Shown: one piece after another, positions 16,670 through 24,431 of the stretch
Position numbering within the stretch: position 1 is the first letter of the stretch
How the letters are laid out: each line of letters begins with the position of its first letter
Origin: Chloroflexota bacterium
GTDB lineage: Bacteria > Chloroflexota > Anaerolineae > UBA4142
DNA: 64,000 nucleotides
Direction of reading: 5' to 3'
Assembly: GCA_016208315.1 (NCBI GenBank)
Contig: JACQYF010000147.1
Span: forward strand, 17,078-81,077
Notes under the pieces: generated by a model
Told to the model about the DNA's origin: nothing
The model's database searches: none
The model's input: only the letters and a program-made list of their open reading frames with translations
Translations under genes and position numbers: made by a program

Positions 16670-17910
16670 TACTCATCCGGCACCAGCGACTTGATGACCG
16701 CCATATCCATCACCGGCATCCACGCGTACACGAAAAACCGCGCATATTCCTTGAAGCGATAGCGCTTGACCACGCGCCGCGACATCGGCTCGGCGTGGAT
16801 CGCGGCGATGTGGTAGCCGCGGTCGTGCGCGTCCTGCAAGCGCCGCCGCAACAGCGTCGAATAGATTTTTTGCCCCCGGTATTCCGGCAGCGTGCCCGCG
16901 CCGCCCATGTACGCAACGCCACCGCGCAGAGCCAGGTGCGCTCCGGCAACCGGCTTGCCGTCGAGGCGCGCCAGGTACGACGTTTCTTCCTCTCGAAATT
17001 TCGGACTCTTCAGCCGCTCGTAAAAGCCCGGTCGTCGTTCCGCCACCTGCTCGCGTGTCCACTTGAAGCACACCGCGATAATCTCGATGCTCGCCTCAAT
17101 GGACGACTCATTCGACCCATCCAGAATTTCGATCTCGATATTCGGGTTGATCGGAATATCGTCGAGATTATCCAATCCCACGCGCGCCATCATCGCCTGA
17201 TCGCCGGCCAGCGCGAAACCATGCCGCTCTAGCCGCTGCGCCAAATCCGCGGGCGTATCGTAGGCGCCCACGTGCCAGGAAAACCCCACGTTCCGCTCGC
17301 GATAGTGCGCGATCATTTCGTGAATCCGCGCGTCCGCTTCCGCCGCGCTCCACCGCGCCCCGCCGACCCAGTTGCTGCCCGGATGCGCGTCATACGATCC
17401 GCCGTAGCCGATGCGCCGATTGACGTGACCGGCGCTATTCGGCGGAATCCACTCTCGCGGATCGAATGTGTACTGGAACGATTCGAACAGGCGATTGATC
17501 TCGTCGTCGCTCAGCGTCGCGGGTGCGATCCAACCCTTGCGCCGCGCGCTCGGCAGCGGCTCGGCGCAATAAAGATCAATCGTCTCCACTTTGTTGTCTT
17601 TGACGACCAGGAAGGCCGAGCGATTGTGCTCCACGTACCGGTTGTTCTCGGTCGCCTGAATGCGAAACTCGACCGCGACGCGCTCGCCGTCCGCGAGAAC
17701 CGAGTGCGTTTCCAGTTTCGGATCGGGCCAGCCGGACCATTCCTCGACCAGCCGCTGGATCACGCGCGCGCGCGGCCGGTACGCTTCGCCGCCGTCCCAG
17801 CGCGCGATCCGCATGCCGGCATCTTCGGCCAGGACGGCTTGAAATTTCACAATATCATTCGCCGCGAGCGCAGCCAGAAATTGCTGCGCCAGTTGTTTCG
17901 CCTCGGACAT
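16669..17910 (-). CDS. NTF2-like (SnoaL) plus GNAT acetyltransferase two-domain protein
   Basis: 413 residues from the ATG at 17910 (AGGAGAG upstream). Residues 1-115 resemble a SnoaL/NTF2-like cone: MSEAKQLAQQFLAALAANDI, then VEFRIQATENNRYVEHN. Residues about 130-260 contain a degenerate region with HVGAYDTPADLAQRLERHGF, and residues about 270-413 contain a GNAT fold with the acetyl-CoA loop motif AGTLPEYRGQKIYSTLL followed by KRYRFKEYARFF. It may acetylate a small molecule whose identity is unknown. It is convergent with the toxin gene and divergent from the gene at 18014. Confidence 0.7.
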   Translation of the reverse strand: MSEAKQLAQQFLAALAANDIVKFQAVLAEDAGMRIARWDGGEAYRPRARVIQRLVEEWSGWPDPKLETHSVLADGERVAVEFRIQATENNRYVEHNRSAFLVVKDNKVETIDLYCAEPLPSARRKGWIAPATLSDDEINRLFESFQYTFDPREWIPPNSAGHVNRRIGYGGSYDAHPGSNWVGGARWSAAEADARIHEMIAHYRERNVGFSWHVGAYDTPADLAQRLERHGFALAGDQAMMARVGLDNLDDIPINPNIEIEILDGSNESSIEASIEIIAVCFKWTREQVAERRPGFYERLKSPKFREEETSYLARLDGKPVAGAHLALRGGVAYMGGAGTLPEYRGQKIYSTLLRRRLQDAHDRGYHIAAIHAEPMSRRVVKRYRFKEYARFFVYAWMPVMDMAVIKSLVPDE

Positions 17911-18013
17911 TTGCTCTCCTCGCCTGTGTAATTCCCGTGTTCGATTCTCGTTGTTATTAGCAAAAGCACAAAGTTCGGTGCGATTCTTTCGCACTCTGAA
18001 AGGATGGTCCGAA

Positions 18014-19396
18014 ATGAAGCGATTGTTTCTCTTGCTCCCTGTGCTGATGCTCCTCGTGCTCTTTTCTCCAGACCTGCCGCGCGCCCACGCGTATCAGCCG
18101 CAAGATTCTGCTCACGTACCCGTAGGCGATCTCACCAGAATGTTCTCTCATCATCCGGCGACGACGACCGAGGGATCAGGCCAGAACGTGCCAGCCATGA
18201 GCGCGTTGAGCTGTCTCAATGGTTTGGCCGGCGCTTATCCCTGTCACAACGTTGACTTGCTCGCCTTTGTGCCGACGAATACCTTGTGCGCCGGCGTTTC
18301 GGGCGCGGACCTTTGGGGCTGGACGGACCCGGCGGATGGCAAAGAGTACGCCGTGATGAGCCACGGCTCGAGCACCTCGTTTGTGGACATCAGCGATCCG
18401 GTCAATCCCGTCCTGCTCGGCTGTCTCCCCGCGCCCTCGCCCAACTTTTTGTGGCGCGATGTCGAGATGTACGGCAATTATGCGTTCATCGTCGGCGATG
18501 CGCCGCCTTCGGACAGTGTCGCGCCGCACGGCGTTCAAATCTTCGATCTCACGCAACTGCGCAACGTTCCTCGTCCGCCCGCGGCGCCGGTCACGTTCCA
18601 GGAAACGGCGCGCTATGCGGGTGGCCGCATCCACAGTCTGACGATCAATACGGCGACCGGCTATGCGTACCTCGCGGCGAGCGAAAGCTGCGGCCGCACG
18701 CTTGAAATCATCAACGTCAAGAATCCGACGGCGCCGCAATTCGCGGGCTGCCTCACCATGTCGCATCCGACGACGGGCGCGGCGCTACGCACTCACGAGG
18801 CCCACTGCGTCAGGTACAAAGGGCCCGACAAGAAATTTACCAACAAGGAAATCTGCTTTTTCGCGAACGAATCTGCGCTCACCGTCGTGGACGTGACGAA
18901 CAAGACGTTCGATGCGAACACGCGCCAATTGACGAAAGCAGTTGTGCTGTCGAATTCCGACTATCCGGGACGGCAGTACACACACCAGGGCTGGCTCACT
19001 CCCGACCAACGCTACTTTTTGCTCGGCGATGAAGAAGATGAACTGCTCAATGCGCCCCAGAATACGCGGACGTACTTGTGGAACGTCTCGAAGCTGCGCG
19101 CCATTACCTTGATCAACGGCTACGAGCACGCGACCACCTGTATTGATCATCAGGTCTACGTCCGGGGATCGCTGGCGTACGAGTCGAACTATGCCTGCGG
19201 CTTGCGCATCCTCGATACCAGCCGCGTCGGCGCGGGCCAACTGACCGAAGTGGGCTTTTTCGATACGTCGCCTACCGACAATGGGCCGGTGTTTAAAGGC
19301 GCATGGGGCAACTATCCGTTCTTCAAGAGTGGCGTCGTGATCGTCGCCGACATTGAACAGGGGTTGTTCATCCTCAAGCCGAAAGTGGGGCCGTAA
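18014..19396 (+). CDS. Choice-of-anchor B family secreted protein
   Basis: 460 residues. The signal peptide (MKRLFLLLPVLMLLVLFS) is followed by AHA-YQ, a likely cleavage site. The mature protein carries LVIVD-like repeats typical of choice-of-anchor B proteins: DLWGWTDPADGKEYAVMS, SFVDISDPVNPVLLGCL, DVEMYGNYAFIVGD and GLRILDTSRVG. These form a beta-propeller in the extracytoplasmic space. The catalytic role of the family is not established. GAA precedes the ATG without a strong ribosome-binding site; the upstream in-frame start at 17951 lacks a signal peptide. A hairpin after the stop probably terminates it. Confidence 0.75.
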   Translation: MKRLFLLLPVLMLLVLFSPDLPRAHAYQPQDSAHVPVGDLTRMFSHHPATTTEGSGQNVPAMSALSCLNGLAGAYPCHNVDLLAFVPTNTLCAGVSGADLWGWTDPADGKEYAVMSHGSSTSFVDISDPVNPVLLGCLPAPSPNFLWRDVEMYGNYAFIVGDAPPSDSVAPHGVQIFDLTQLRNVPRPPAAPVTFQETARYAGGRIHSLTINTATGYAYLAASESCGRTLEIINVKNPTAPQFAGCLTMSHPTTGAALRTHEAHCVRYKGPDKKFTNKEICFFANESALTVVDVTNKTFDANTRQLTKAVVLSNSDYPGRQYTHQGWLTPDQRYFLLGDEEDELLNAPQNTRTYLWNVSKLRAITLINGYEHATTCIDHQVYVRGSLAYESNYACGLRILDTSRVGAGQLTEVGFFDTSPTDNGPVFKGAWGNYPFFKSGVVIVADIEQGLFILKPKVGP

Positions 19397-19404
19397 TGCG
19401 CGCG

Positions 19405-19451
19405 ACCGGGAAGACGCCGCGCGGCGCGGTCGCCTTCCCGGTTCGATTTTC
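19405..19451 (+). terminator. Probable terminator between convergent genes
   Basis: ACCGGGAAG (19405-19413) pairs with CTTCCCGGT (19434-19442), with an inner self-complementary GC-rich loop and a short TTCGATTTTC tail. It lies between the stops of the secreted protein and the YvlD-like gene. Confidence 0.5.
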
Positions 19452-19474
19452 AACTGCACAGAGTCGGTCAAGGA

Positions 19475-19867
19475 TCAGCCGTAAGCGCGCCTCTGCCGCG
19501 AATGAGATTCCTCGCGGATGAACAGCGTCAAGATAAAGCTGACGACGCTGATCACGATCGCGCCCAGAAACGCCGCCCAGAAGCCATCAACGACAAACCC
19601 GAGTTCAAGCTGCTGCGCGATCCAGCCGGTCAGCGCCAGCATCAGCGCGTTCACGACAAAGGTGAACAAGCCCAACGTGAGCATCATCAGCGGACAAGTG
19701 AGAAACACCAGCAGCGGTCGCACGAGCGCGTTCACGATTCCAAAGATGAGCGCGACCACGACGATGGTCTTCCAATCGCCGTCGAATCTCAAACCGGCGA
19801 TGCCCACCTGAGTCGCCGCATACAGTCCAACCGCATTGATGAACAAGCGCAGTAAAAGGTATCGCAT
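19475..19867 (-). CDS. YvlD-like membrane protein (phage-holin-superfamily IV)
   Basis: 130 residues with four hydrophobic helices: RYLLLRLFINAVGLYAATQV, TIVVVALIFGIVNALVRPLL, MMLTLGLFTFVVNALMLALT and FWAAFLGAIVISVVSFIL. The N-R-P motif after the second helix is characteristic of the YvlD family, linked to envelope stress in Bacillus. It is the last gene of the minus-strand operon that starts at 24222, with 4 bp between it and the YvlB-like gene. The same pairing of YvlB- and YvlD-type genes occurs in the Bacillus yvl operon. Its membrane role is unknown. Confidence 0.75.
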   Translation of the reverse strand: MRYLLLRLFINAVGLYAATQVGIAGLRFDGDWKTIVVVALIFGIVNALVRPLLVFLTCPLMMLTLGLFTFVVNALMLALTGWIAQQLELGFVVDGFWAAFLGAIVISVVSFILTLFIREESHSRQRRAYG

Positions 19868-19871
19868 GGTT

Positions 19872-21092
19872 TCATTCCTCTCCGCGCAACTTGCGAATGG
19901 CGTCGTCTACGCTCAACTCGCCGCGCGCGATGGCGTCGAGAATCGCTCTGCGTTCGGGCGAACCCGCCACCGGGCCGCTCGGTTCTGGCTCGACCGTTTC
20001 TTCAGGCGCATGATGTTGGTGCCGCCGCTTGCGATGGTGGCGAAATTCGTAGCTACCGTGGGAGCGGAATCCGGATCGCGTGAGCGATTCATGAACGGAC
20101 TGGCGCACCTCTTGCGCGATGCGCTGGCCCATCTCCGCCATTTCCTGGCCCATCTCGACAAACGGTGCGCGGAACTCTTCCGAGAATTCGGCCCGCGGCC
20201 CCGGGATCCCGCCGGCGCGCACCACGATGTCGTCGTGCAAGGATTCGAGCTGAACCTTGGGGCCGCCGCTGCCCAGCGTGCCGCGCATGTGATGCTCGTC
20301 TTGTTCGATAATTCTGATTCCCGCGCGCGCTACCCAATCGCCATGCGGCACGTCCAGTTCGATTTCGGCGTTTGTCCCGATGGGCAAATTGAGAACGACG
20401 TCTCCATCCGCGCGCAGCAGCACGCCTTTTACCTCGTCAAGCGACAGGACCGCGTCGCCGTCAATTTCCGGCGCATCCACGTTGCCCCGCACGCCTTGCG
20501 CGACGAAATCGCCATCCACGCGCGCGAGGTTCAAATCTCCCGCCGCATCGTGCAACGTCACATCGCCGTCCACCTGGCCCAGGCGCAGCGCGCCGCGCAG
20601 CCCGCGGATATTCAAATCGCCCTCGATCGTTTCGATAGTGACCGTGCCGACATCACCTAGACTCGCATCGCCTTCGACCTGCGCGATCTGCAATTGCTCG
20701 ATGCCGCGCAGCGCGGCGTCGCCATCCCAACGCCCAGCGCCCGTGAGGGAACCGACGCCCTTGGCGACCAGGTCGCCATCCAAATCGCGAATTACCGCCT
20801 CGGTCAACCCGCGCAGCACCACGTCGCCGTCAATGCTCGCCAGCTCGACGCGCCCGGCCAGCCCTTCCACGCGCACATCGGCATCACAATCGGCAATGCT
20901 CACGCTGGCCGTGCGCGGGACGCGCAGCCCGACGCGCCGCGCCTCTTCGACAAAAATCGAATCGCCATCCTGCCGCGCGGCGACATCGGTCACCACGCTG
21001 CGAACATCGTCCCATCCCATCACCGTGACGCGATCACGGCAGCCGCGAATTTCTATGCGTACTTGTTCAGAAACGCTAAAGGATTGAGCCAT
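19872..21092 (-). CDS. YvlB-like protein: DGD-repeat solenoid with SHOCT-like tail
   Basis: 406 residues from the ATG at 21092 (AGAGGTG upstream). Residues about 50-260 contain about nine repeats of roughly 20 residues with a D/E-G-D core (IDGDVVLRGL, VEGDASLGD, IEGDLNIRGL, VDGDVTLHD, VDGDFVAQG), as in the beta-solenoid adhesin-like DUF4097 domain of YvlB/LiaX proteins. A His/Arg-rich linker follows, and the final 30 residues (PERRAILDAIARGELSVDDA) form the helical module seen in its neighbours. No signal peptide is visible, so it is probably cytoplasmic or membrane-associated. A sensor or regulator of envelope stress is suggested by family and context. Confidence 0.75.
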   Translation of the reverse strand: MAQSFSVSEQVRIEIRGCRDRVTVMGWDDVRSVVTDVAARQDGDSIFVEEARRVGLRVPRTASVSIADCDADVRVEGLAGRVELASIDGDVVLRGLTEAVIRDLDGDLVAKGVGSLTGAGRWDGDAALRGIEQLQIAQVEGDASLGDVGTVTIETIEGDLNIRGLRGALRLGQVDGDVTLHDAAGDLNLARVDGDFVAQGVRGNVDAPEIDGDAVLSLDEVKGVLLRADGDVVLNLPIGTNAEIELDVPHGDWVARAGIRIIEQDEHHMRGTLGSGGPKVQLESLHDDIVVRAGGIPGPRAEFSEEFRAPFVEMGQEMAEMGQRIAQEVRQSVHESLTRSGFRSHGSYEFRHHRKRRHQHHAPEETVEPEPSGPVAGSPERRAILDAIARGELSVDDAIRKLRGEE

Positions 21093-21150
21093 CGTCTGCA
21101 CCTCTGGAGATAATGTCGCAGGTCCCAAGCTCTAGGCCAATACCCAAACC

Positions 21151-21185
21151 TGAGACCTGTGACTTGAGACGTGTGACCTGTTACT
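21151..21185. repeat. Heptamer repeat TGTGACC type at a gene 3' end
   Basis: TGAGACC, TGTGACT, TGAGACG, TGTGACC and TGTTACT run in 7-bp register, the last overlapping the stop codon of the 21181 gene. A partly complementary stretch (GTCGCAGGTCCC) lies about 30 bp to the left. Confidence 0.75.
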
Positions 21186-21561
21186 CGATGAACACTTCGA
21201 CGTGCTCGCCATCTTCCTCGTCCTCGACATCCACGACCTTGCCTTGGCCGCCGGTCTTGATGGCCGCGAGGATCTTGTCCATGTCCAGCCCTTCGACGCC
21301 GGCGGGCGCGAACTTGGCGCCCATCTTCAAGCCGACATCTACCAAGCCCAGCGGAATATTGACGTTCACTTTGCGCCGGCCGGTACGCAGATCGGTCACG
21401 CGTACGCGAAACCATTTCCCGGACGTAGCCGGCGAGGGCCCCGGCGTTTCATGCTTGTCTTTTTCGCCGAGCGCGGCCAATAACTTGGCCCCCTCTTCCG
21501 CCGTGATCTGTTTCGCCTCGATCATTTTCAAGATTTGCATGCGTTCTTCTGGTGTTGCCAT
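21181..21561 (-). CDS. Small cytoplasmic protein with N-terminal SHOCT-like module
   Basis: 126 residues. Residues 3-33 (TPEERMQILKMIEAKQITAE) form the short helical module that recurs in this operon. After a Pro-rich linker, residues 48-126 form a small alpha/beta part: KWFRVRVTDLRTGRRKVNVN, GLVDVGLKMGAKFAP and an acidic end VVDVEDEEDGEHVEVFIE. The same arrangement, N-terminal module plus a VxV-NIPLG domain, is seen in YvlB/LiaX N-terminal-type proteins. No enzymatic motif is seen. The start has GGAGG (TTTGGAGGACC) upstream. It is part of the operon running from 24222 to 19475. Confidence 0.65.
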   Translation of the reverse strand: MATPEERMQILKMIEAKQITAEEGAKLLAALGEKDKHETPGPSPATSGKWFRVRVTDLRTGRRKVNVNIPLGLVDVGLKMGAKFAPAGVEGLDMDKILAAIKTGGQGKVVDVEDEEDGEHVEVFIE

Positions 21562-21593
21562 GATGGTCCTCCAAATATCTCCCCTTATCCCAG

Positions 21594-22196
21594 CTAGACA
21601 ATGTAAACTTGGATGCGCTCATCTTTGTCGTTGACATCTACCGTAACGCCGCGTCCCTGAGCCAATTCACGTTCGAGCGCCGTCACAAACGCGTCTGCCT
21701 CGGTCCAAGCGTCGAACTTGACGCTGTGACTGTGGACGTTGATCTTCATTCGAGGATGCTGACCAAACAGCCCGGCGATCCGCAATCCACCGCGCAGCAA
21801 TCCGAGCGGGAACGGTATTCCAAAACGAATGTTGTGGCGGCGCTTGCCGCCCTCATTTACGTTGACGTACAACCAGTGTCCCGACTCCGCCCCTGCGGCG
21901 ACGGCGACGATCAATGTCCCAAGCAAAAGAATCGGCAAGCCGAATAGGAACCACAAGATATTCGCGTGAACGGTTGCGATAATAATCCAAACGCCCAAGC
22001 CGACGATCAGCAGCCCGGCGATCAGCGGATAGAACCAAAGCCGCCGCACCCATTTTGGCGCGCTGGTCTCTTCAATGCCCGGTGCGTGATCGCGCTCGAT
22101 GGCGGACGGTTCGCTCAGCCATTCGTCGGCCTGCGCCGCGCTAATCTCGCCGCGCTCTAATTGCCGTAAAACTCCCAAGGTGTCTGCGTTGTCCAT
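21594..22196 (-). CDS. Membrane protein with N-terminal SHOCT-like module
   Basis: 200 residues from the ATG at 22196, after GGAGG. The N-terminus (NADTLGVLRQLERGEISAAQ) is a variant of the helical module shared in this operon. Two transmembrane helices follow (about residues 52-72 and 80-100: FYPLIAGLLIVGLGVWIII and LFGLPILLLGTLIVAVAAGA). A C-terminal soluble part contains KRRHNIRFGIPFPLGLL and VTVDVNDKDERIQVYIV, which resembles the C-terminal part of the protein encoded at 21181. It could be the membrane partner of that protein; this is inference. Confidence 0.65.
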   Translation of the reverse strand: MDNADTLGVLRQLERGEISAAQADEWLSEPSAIERDHAPGIEETSAPKWVRRLWFYPLIAGLLIVGLGVWIIIATVHANILWFLFGLPILLLGTLIVAVAAGAESGHWLYVNVNEGGKRRHNIRFGIPFPLGLLRGGLRIAGLFGQHPRMKINVHSHSVKFDAWTEADAFVTALERELAQGRGVTVDVNDKDERIQVYIV

Positions 22197-22207
22197 TCTG
22201 CCTCCAC

Positions 22208-22228
22208 GGGCGACCACTAGGGTCGCCC
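22208..22228. repeat. Intercistronic GC-rich hairpin
   Basis: GGGCGACC (22208-22215) and GGTCGCCC (22221-22228) form a perfect 8-bp stem with a 5-nt loop. The flanking CCTAC resembles the palindrome at 13031-13075. It lies in the 32-bp gap between the GNAT stop and the next start. Confidence 0.65.
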
Positions 22229-23260
22229 CTACAATCCCAATGCCATCAACATCAAACCATTCAGGAACTTGAACCCGTGCTGCTCCAGCGCCGCAATCAA
22301 TTCAGGATGCGTGCTCGCGCCCGCGGCCCGAATCTCGCGTCTTGGAAAGCGCGCCAGGTCACTCAGCGCAAAGGCGACGAGGTCGTTTTCGGCGCGGCCG
22401 CGATAATCGGGATGAACTTGGATCGCAATGCGATGCGGCGAAAGCCAGCGCTGGCCGCGCACGAGCATGACCGCCGCCAGCCGGCCCTCGCGTTCCAGTA
22501 CTCGGCGGTGCGTGACCTGGCCTACGATAAAGTCCGAAACGAGCTCGCCAAAAAGGTCCTCCCACTGGGGATCAAATTCGGCCAGCCGGGGCGAGCGAAA
22601 CTGGTGGACGTTCGACGGCGTAGCCGCGCGAATCAACTCGGTCACCGCGGCGCGATCTGAGAAGCGGAGCGCCCGTACCTCACCCCTAACCCCCCATCCC
22701 CCTTCCCCCTCTCCTGAACCTGAACTTCGGTTCAGGAGAGGGGGAAGGGGGAGCGAGGGGGATGGGGGTGAGGCGGTCCACTCGCCGCGCATTTCGACCT
22801 CTTGGAATCCCAACGCGCGGTAGAGGTTGACCGCATCGGCATTACTCGGGCGGACGTTCAACAGCAGCCATTTCGCGCCGCGGCCGCGCAAGTGCTCGAT
22901 CACCACTTGCATCAACGCGCGCGCGATGCCCTGACGCCGATAGCTCGGTTTCACCGCGACGTTGCTGATCAAGTACCGGTCGAGGCGAGATTCGTCCCGG
23001 CTGATGGTTGTGTTGCCGACGACCCGCCCATCTTCGACCCAGACGTAGCCCGTTACGTTTTCGGGAAAGACGGGCGCGTAGCTCAATGTCCAGAGAATAA
23101 TGCCCAGTTCGCGCAAGATTGGCGTGTTCGAAAGCGGAAAGGTATGCTCGGGCCGGAACGCTTCTTCGAGCAGCCGCGCGACCGCGGCGAGATCGCGCGC
23201 GGGCTCAAAGGGCCGCGGGCCGCGCCGATTCGATTTCGTGCGTATGGCATGGGCAACCAC
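22229..23260 (-). CDS. Tandem GNAT acetyltransferase, interrupted in frame by a palindromic repeat
   Basis: 343 residues. The start is GTG at 23260 with AAGGAG upstream. The N-terminal domain is a complete GNAT fold: FEPARDLAAVARLLEEAF, SNVAVKPSYRRQGIARALM with the acetyl-CoA loop Q/RxxGxA, then NVRPSNADAVNLYRALGF. The C-terminal half (ALRFSDRAAVTELIRAATPS onward) looks like a second, more divergent GNAT. Between them about 30 residues of low complexity (PPSPSLPLPP, GSGEGEGGWG) are encoded by a 95-bp inverted repeat. It follows the truncated DUF2089 gene by 9 bp. A decayed copy lies at 23668-23822. Confidence 0.75.
   Translation of the reverse strand: MVAHAIRTKSNRRGPRPFEPARDLAAVARLLEEAFRPEHTFPLSNTPILRELGIILWTLSYAPVFPENVTGYVWVEDGRVVGNTTISRDESRLDRYLISNVAVKPSYRRQGIARALMQVVIEHLRGRGAKWLLLNVRPSNADAVNLYRALGFQEVEMRGEWTASPPSPSLPLPPLLNRSSGSGEGEGGWGVRGEVRALRFSDRAAVTELIRAATPSNVHQFRSPRLAEFDPQWEDLFGELVSDFIVGQVTHRRVLEREGRLAAVMLVRGQRWLSPHRIAIQVHPDYRGRAENDLVAFALSDLARFPRREIRAAGASTHPELIAALEQHGFKFLNGLMLMALGL
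22679..22774. repeat. Large C/G-rich inverted repeat inside the GNAT gene
   Basis: The core is a perfect 20-bp stem, 22701-22720 with 22729-22748, loop TGAACTTC. The arms continue outward with small offsets as runs of CCCCCATCCCCC and GGGGGATGGGGG. The element length preserves the frame and encodes the interdomain linker. Confidence 0.85.
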
Positions 23261-23269
23261 AATATCTCC

Positions 23270-23533
23270 TTAACCCACCGGTTCGCCTTGCAACATGCGG
23301 ATGGCGTCGTCGGCGGAAAGCTTGCCGCGGCCGAGTTCCTCGAGAATCGTTTTGCGTTTCTCCGGCGAGATTGCCGCGACCGATTCTTCCTTCGGTTCGG
23401 CCCCCGGCTCATAACCCATCGCGAGAATGATCTCCGTCAGACGCGCGCGCACGGTCGAATAGGGCAGTCCCAGCTCCTCGCCGACCTTGTAGGCGTTACC
23501 GCGATTCTTGTATCGTGAAACCCAAATGCACAT
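23270..23533 (-). pseudogene. DUF2089 protein lacking its zinc-ribbon N-terminus
   Basis: 87 residues. From residue 9 (KNRGNAYKVGEELGLPYS) to the end (SPEKRKTILEELGRGKLSAD) it is closely similar to residues 60-129 of the intact paralogue at 23833-24222, but the zinc ribbon and the part before the HTH are missing. The first eight residues (MCIWVSRY) are unrelated. A possible ATG is at 23533, with AGGAG 13 nt upstream. It could still yield a short HTH plus SHOCT-like protein, or be a remnant of a duplicated DUF2089-GNAT cassette. It lies 9 bp before the intact GNAT gene. Confidence 0.6.
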
Positions 23534-23667
23534 TTATTGTACTACAATCTCCTGTAATGGAACTTGCTGTCACGGGCCCCGGGCAACCGCTGCCGATCGT
23601 CCCGAGCCTGACGAGCTCGATGATTGTGTAGCACGCCGCAACGGGACGCTGGAAATGCAAGTGCCAT

Positions 23668-23822
23668 TCACGCTAGCGCACCGACAATGCCAAAAAGCCG
23701 CCGCGTCCCGTTGTCTGGCCGAAAGGCTTCTTCCAATAGCGGGCGACGGACGCCAGATCGCGTCCCGGATCGAACAGGCGCACACCCTTGAAATCGGTCG
23801 ACCGGCTGTCTAAAGCGACCAC
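23668..23822 (-). pseudogene. Decayed 5' fragment of a duplicated GNAT gene
   Basis: Directly after the intact DUF2089 stop there is AAGGAG, then GTG at 23822, the same junction as at the intact GNAT gene (AAGGAG then GTG at 23260). The frame reads FDPGRDLASVAR, matching FEPARDLAAVAR of the intact copy. A one-base loss then shifts the frame; in the shifted frame LLEEAFRPD continues the match to LLEEAFRPE. Stops follow at 23673 and 23668. The remainder, up to the truncated DUF2089 at 23533, shows no homology I can see. Confidence 0.65.
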
Positions 23823-23832
23823 GACAACTCCT

Positions 23833-24222
23833 TCACGACTCGCCCTGTAATTGTCTTACCGCGTCTTCCGTAGTCAACTTGCCACGTGCCACGTCGTCGA
23901 GAATCGCCTTGCGCTTTTCGGGTGACATCGAGGCTGTTTCTTCCTTCGGCTCGGCGCCCGGCTCAAAGCCCATCGCCCGGATGAGCTCAGTCAAGCGGGA
24001 TCGCACGGCGGAATAGGGCATGCCCAACTCTTCGCCCACTTTGTAAGCGTTGCCCCGGTTCTTGATAAAGGTCTCCATGAACTGAATCTCATCGGTGGTA
24101 AAAAGCGAGAGACGGCCGATTGAAAATTGACCGCCGATATCCGTGCCGCAGGCGCGGCATTCCAAGCGGGTGACGATCAATTCTTTTCCGCAGACTGGGC
24201 ACTTGCCAAACATCTGATTCAT
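23833..24222 (-). CDS. DUF2089 protein: zinc ribbon, HTH and SHOCT-like module
   Basis: 129 residues from the ATG at 24222 (AAGGAA upstream). An N-terminal zinc ribbon has CPVC and CRAC pairs (C8, C11, C22, C25). It is followed by a helix-turn-helix-like region (FIKNRGNAYKVGEELGMPYS, then AVRSRLTELIRAMGFEPGAEP) and the C-terminal module SPEKRKAILDDVARGKLTTE. DUF2089 proteins are predicted DNA-binding regulators and often precede YvlB/YvlD-type genes. It is the first gene of the operon and follows a strong promoter at 24252-24279, so it is a good candidate for the operon's regulator. Confidence 0.8.
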   Translation of the reverse strand: MNQMFGKCPVCGKELIVTRLECRACGTDIGGQFSIGRLSLFTTDEIQFMETFIKNRGNAYKVGEELGMPYSAVRSRLTELIRAMGFEPGAEPKEETASMSPEKRKAILDDVARGKLTTEDAVRQLQGES

Positions 24223-24251
24223 TTGCAAATTCCTTGCGTTTGTATGCAATT

Positions 24252-24279
24252 ATTTTATCATATTTTCAATATTTGTCAA
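24252..24279 (-). promoter_or_regulatory. Sigma70-type promoter of the DUF2089/YvlB/YvlD operon
   Basis: On the minus strand TTGACA (24279-24274) is followed after 16 bp by TAAAAT (24257-24252), with TGA just before it as an extended -10. The region is AT-rich and lies 30 bp upstream of the first start codon. Confidence 0.75.
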
Positions 24280-24321
24280 GATTAGGAAATATTTGATTGA
24301 AATGCGAGATATACCTTCCAC

Positions 24322-24357
24322 AAAAAAAGCATCCCAGAAGACCGGGAGGCGTTTTTT
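24322..24357. terminator. Bidirectional terminator-like hairpin
   Basis: GCATCCC (24329-24335) pairs with GGGAGGC (24344-24350) with one mismatch. It is flanked by seven A on the left and TTTTTT on the right, so it can end transcription on either strand. On the minus strand it follows the decayed gene at 24432. Confidence 0.65.
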
Positions 24358-24431
24358 GTTCGTGTTTTCCTAGAGATGTTGGATCCGTTATGCTCTCTGA
24401 CGGCCCCGCCCGCCTTGGCAATCGCTTCGGT

